From assembly GCF_017812015.1 (NCBI RefSeq), contig NZ_JADQTN010000002.1, positions 558,001 to 622,000 on the forward strand: a stretch of 64,000 nt of DNA. The letters are read 5' to 3'. Position numbers and translations under genes: made by a program. Under the pieces are notes generated by a model. That model was not told the origin of the DNA. It did no database searches and saw nothing but the letters and a program-made list of their open reading frames with translations. Source of the DNA: Pontixanthobacter sp. CEM42. GTDB lineage: Bacteria > Pseudomonadota > Alphaproteobacteria > Sphingomonadales > Sphingomonadaceae. Numbering within the stretch: position 1 is the first letter of the stretch; every line of letters begins with the position of its first letter. Below are positions 63,793 through 64,000 of this stretch, in pieces.

Positions 63793-64000
63793 CTATTCGG
63801 TTACAGGAAAAATTCCTGCATTCCTAAGGGCTTCAATCAATTGATCGAACGCGGCTCTCAATTCAACATCGACAGTCTGACCCTCAGTTGGGGCAGTCGG
63901 AGTGGTTGGGCGGATCCAGCCGTTTGAATAGACGCTAAATTGCCCGGCCGAGTTGTCGAATATGCGCATGCCGTCCTTCGGCGAGACGAATCTCCACACA
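63793..64000 (-). CDS. C-terminal fragment of a DUF2793-like protein (cut by window edge)
   Basis: The frame is open to the right edge, so the gene starts outside the window. The visible 69 residues (WRFVSPKDGMRIFDNSAGQF, then SNGWIRP, a Thr/Pro linker and ELRAAFDQLIEALRNAGIFP) match, from memory, the C-terminal half of DUF2793 proteins. In sphingomonads these often lie beside phage-like or gene-transfer-agent tail genes. The gap to ompA (63605-63792) contains no gene. Confidence 0.65.
   Translation of the reverse strand, partial: VWRFVSPKDGMRIFDNSAGQFSVYSNGWIRPTTPTAPTEGQTVDVELRAAFDQLIEALRNAGIFPVTE

Overview
The window looks like ordinary chromosome from an alphaproteobacterium of the Sphingomonadales, most likely family Erythrobacteraceae. 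This is inferred from gene content, not from a database search. The pointers are a MipZ-type division ATPase, a petABC bc1 operon, a TonB with CPDG cysteine repeats followed by ExbB and several ExbD proteins, a LuxR solo, an OmpA with a long proline-rich linker, and a DUF2793-like fragment at the right edge. Base composition is moderately GC-rich and even. I saw no insertion sequence, CRISPR array, rRNA operon or clear island.

Layout, left to right. 0-9.6 kb: pepN (open at the left edge), pgeF, the bc1 complex operon petABC with a strong terminator, apt, a cation:proton antiporter and an OmpA-like lipoprotein. 9.6-13.2 kb (minus strand): the sulfate activation operon cysD-cysNC-cysQ, tightly overlapped. 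13.3-16.4 kb: tRNA-Gly(UCC), a structured intergenic stretch that may encode a small RNA, a DEAD-box RNA helicase and a LuxR solo. 16.4-26.7 kb: panC divergent from mipZ, a membrane-anchored J protein, phosphomannomutase/phosphoglucomutase, a DUF2059 protein, an HscC-type Hsp70 with an overlapping J-like partner lacking HPD, and a ligase-associated type DEXH helicase.

26.7-30.6 kb (minus strand): the TonB energy-transduction cluster tonB-exbB-exbD1-exbD2, a strong terminator, then exbD3 and a divergent exbD4 that has lost the key membrane aspartate. 30.6-38.3 kb: a secreted unknown protein, a thioesterase, homoserine dehydrogenase, an unknown secreted protein, glpX, prs, an AraC regulator and a HisN-type phosphatase. 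38.5-47.6 kb: rpmI-rplT with terminator, two tandem AraC paralogues, pheST, prfC, a PNPOx-like protein and an EEP hydrolase. 47.6-49.5 kb: a consensus sigma-54 promoter in front of a PII gene and amtB, with a strong terminator.

49.5-64 kb: a structured gene-free stretch, GMC oxidoreductase, sterol desaturase and a small membrane protein; a secreted M20 peptidase and a DUF442 protein; a double cold-shock-domain protein with a glycine-rich head; argD-argF-hslO; a DUF3617-like protein, queC, an MFS transporter, a SodC lipoprotein, OmpA and the cut DUF2793-like gene. Most genes are housekeeping. The parts most worth a second look are the ExbD family with its degenerate member, the repeated GGACAAG elements in front of tonB and cysD, the HscC/J-like pair, the candidate small RNA next to tRNA-Gly, and the family of three AraC-type regulators.
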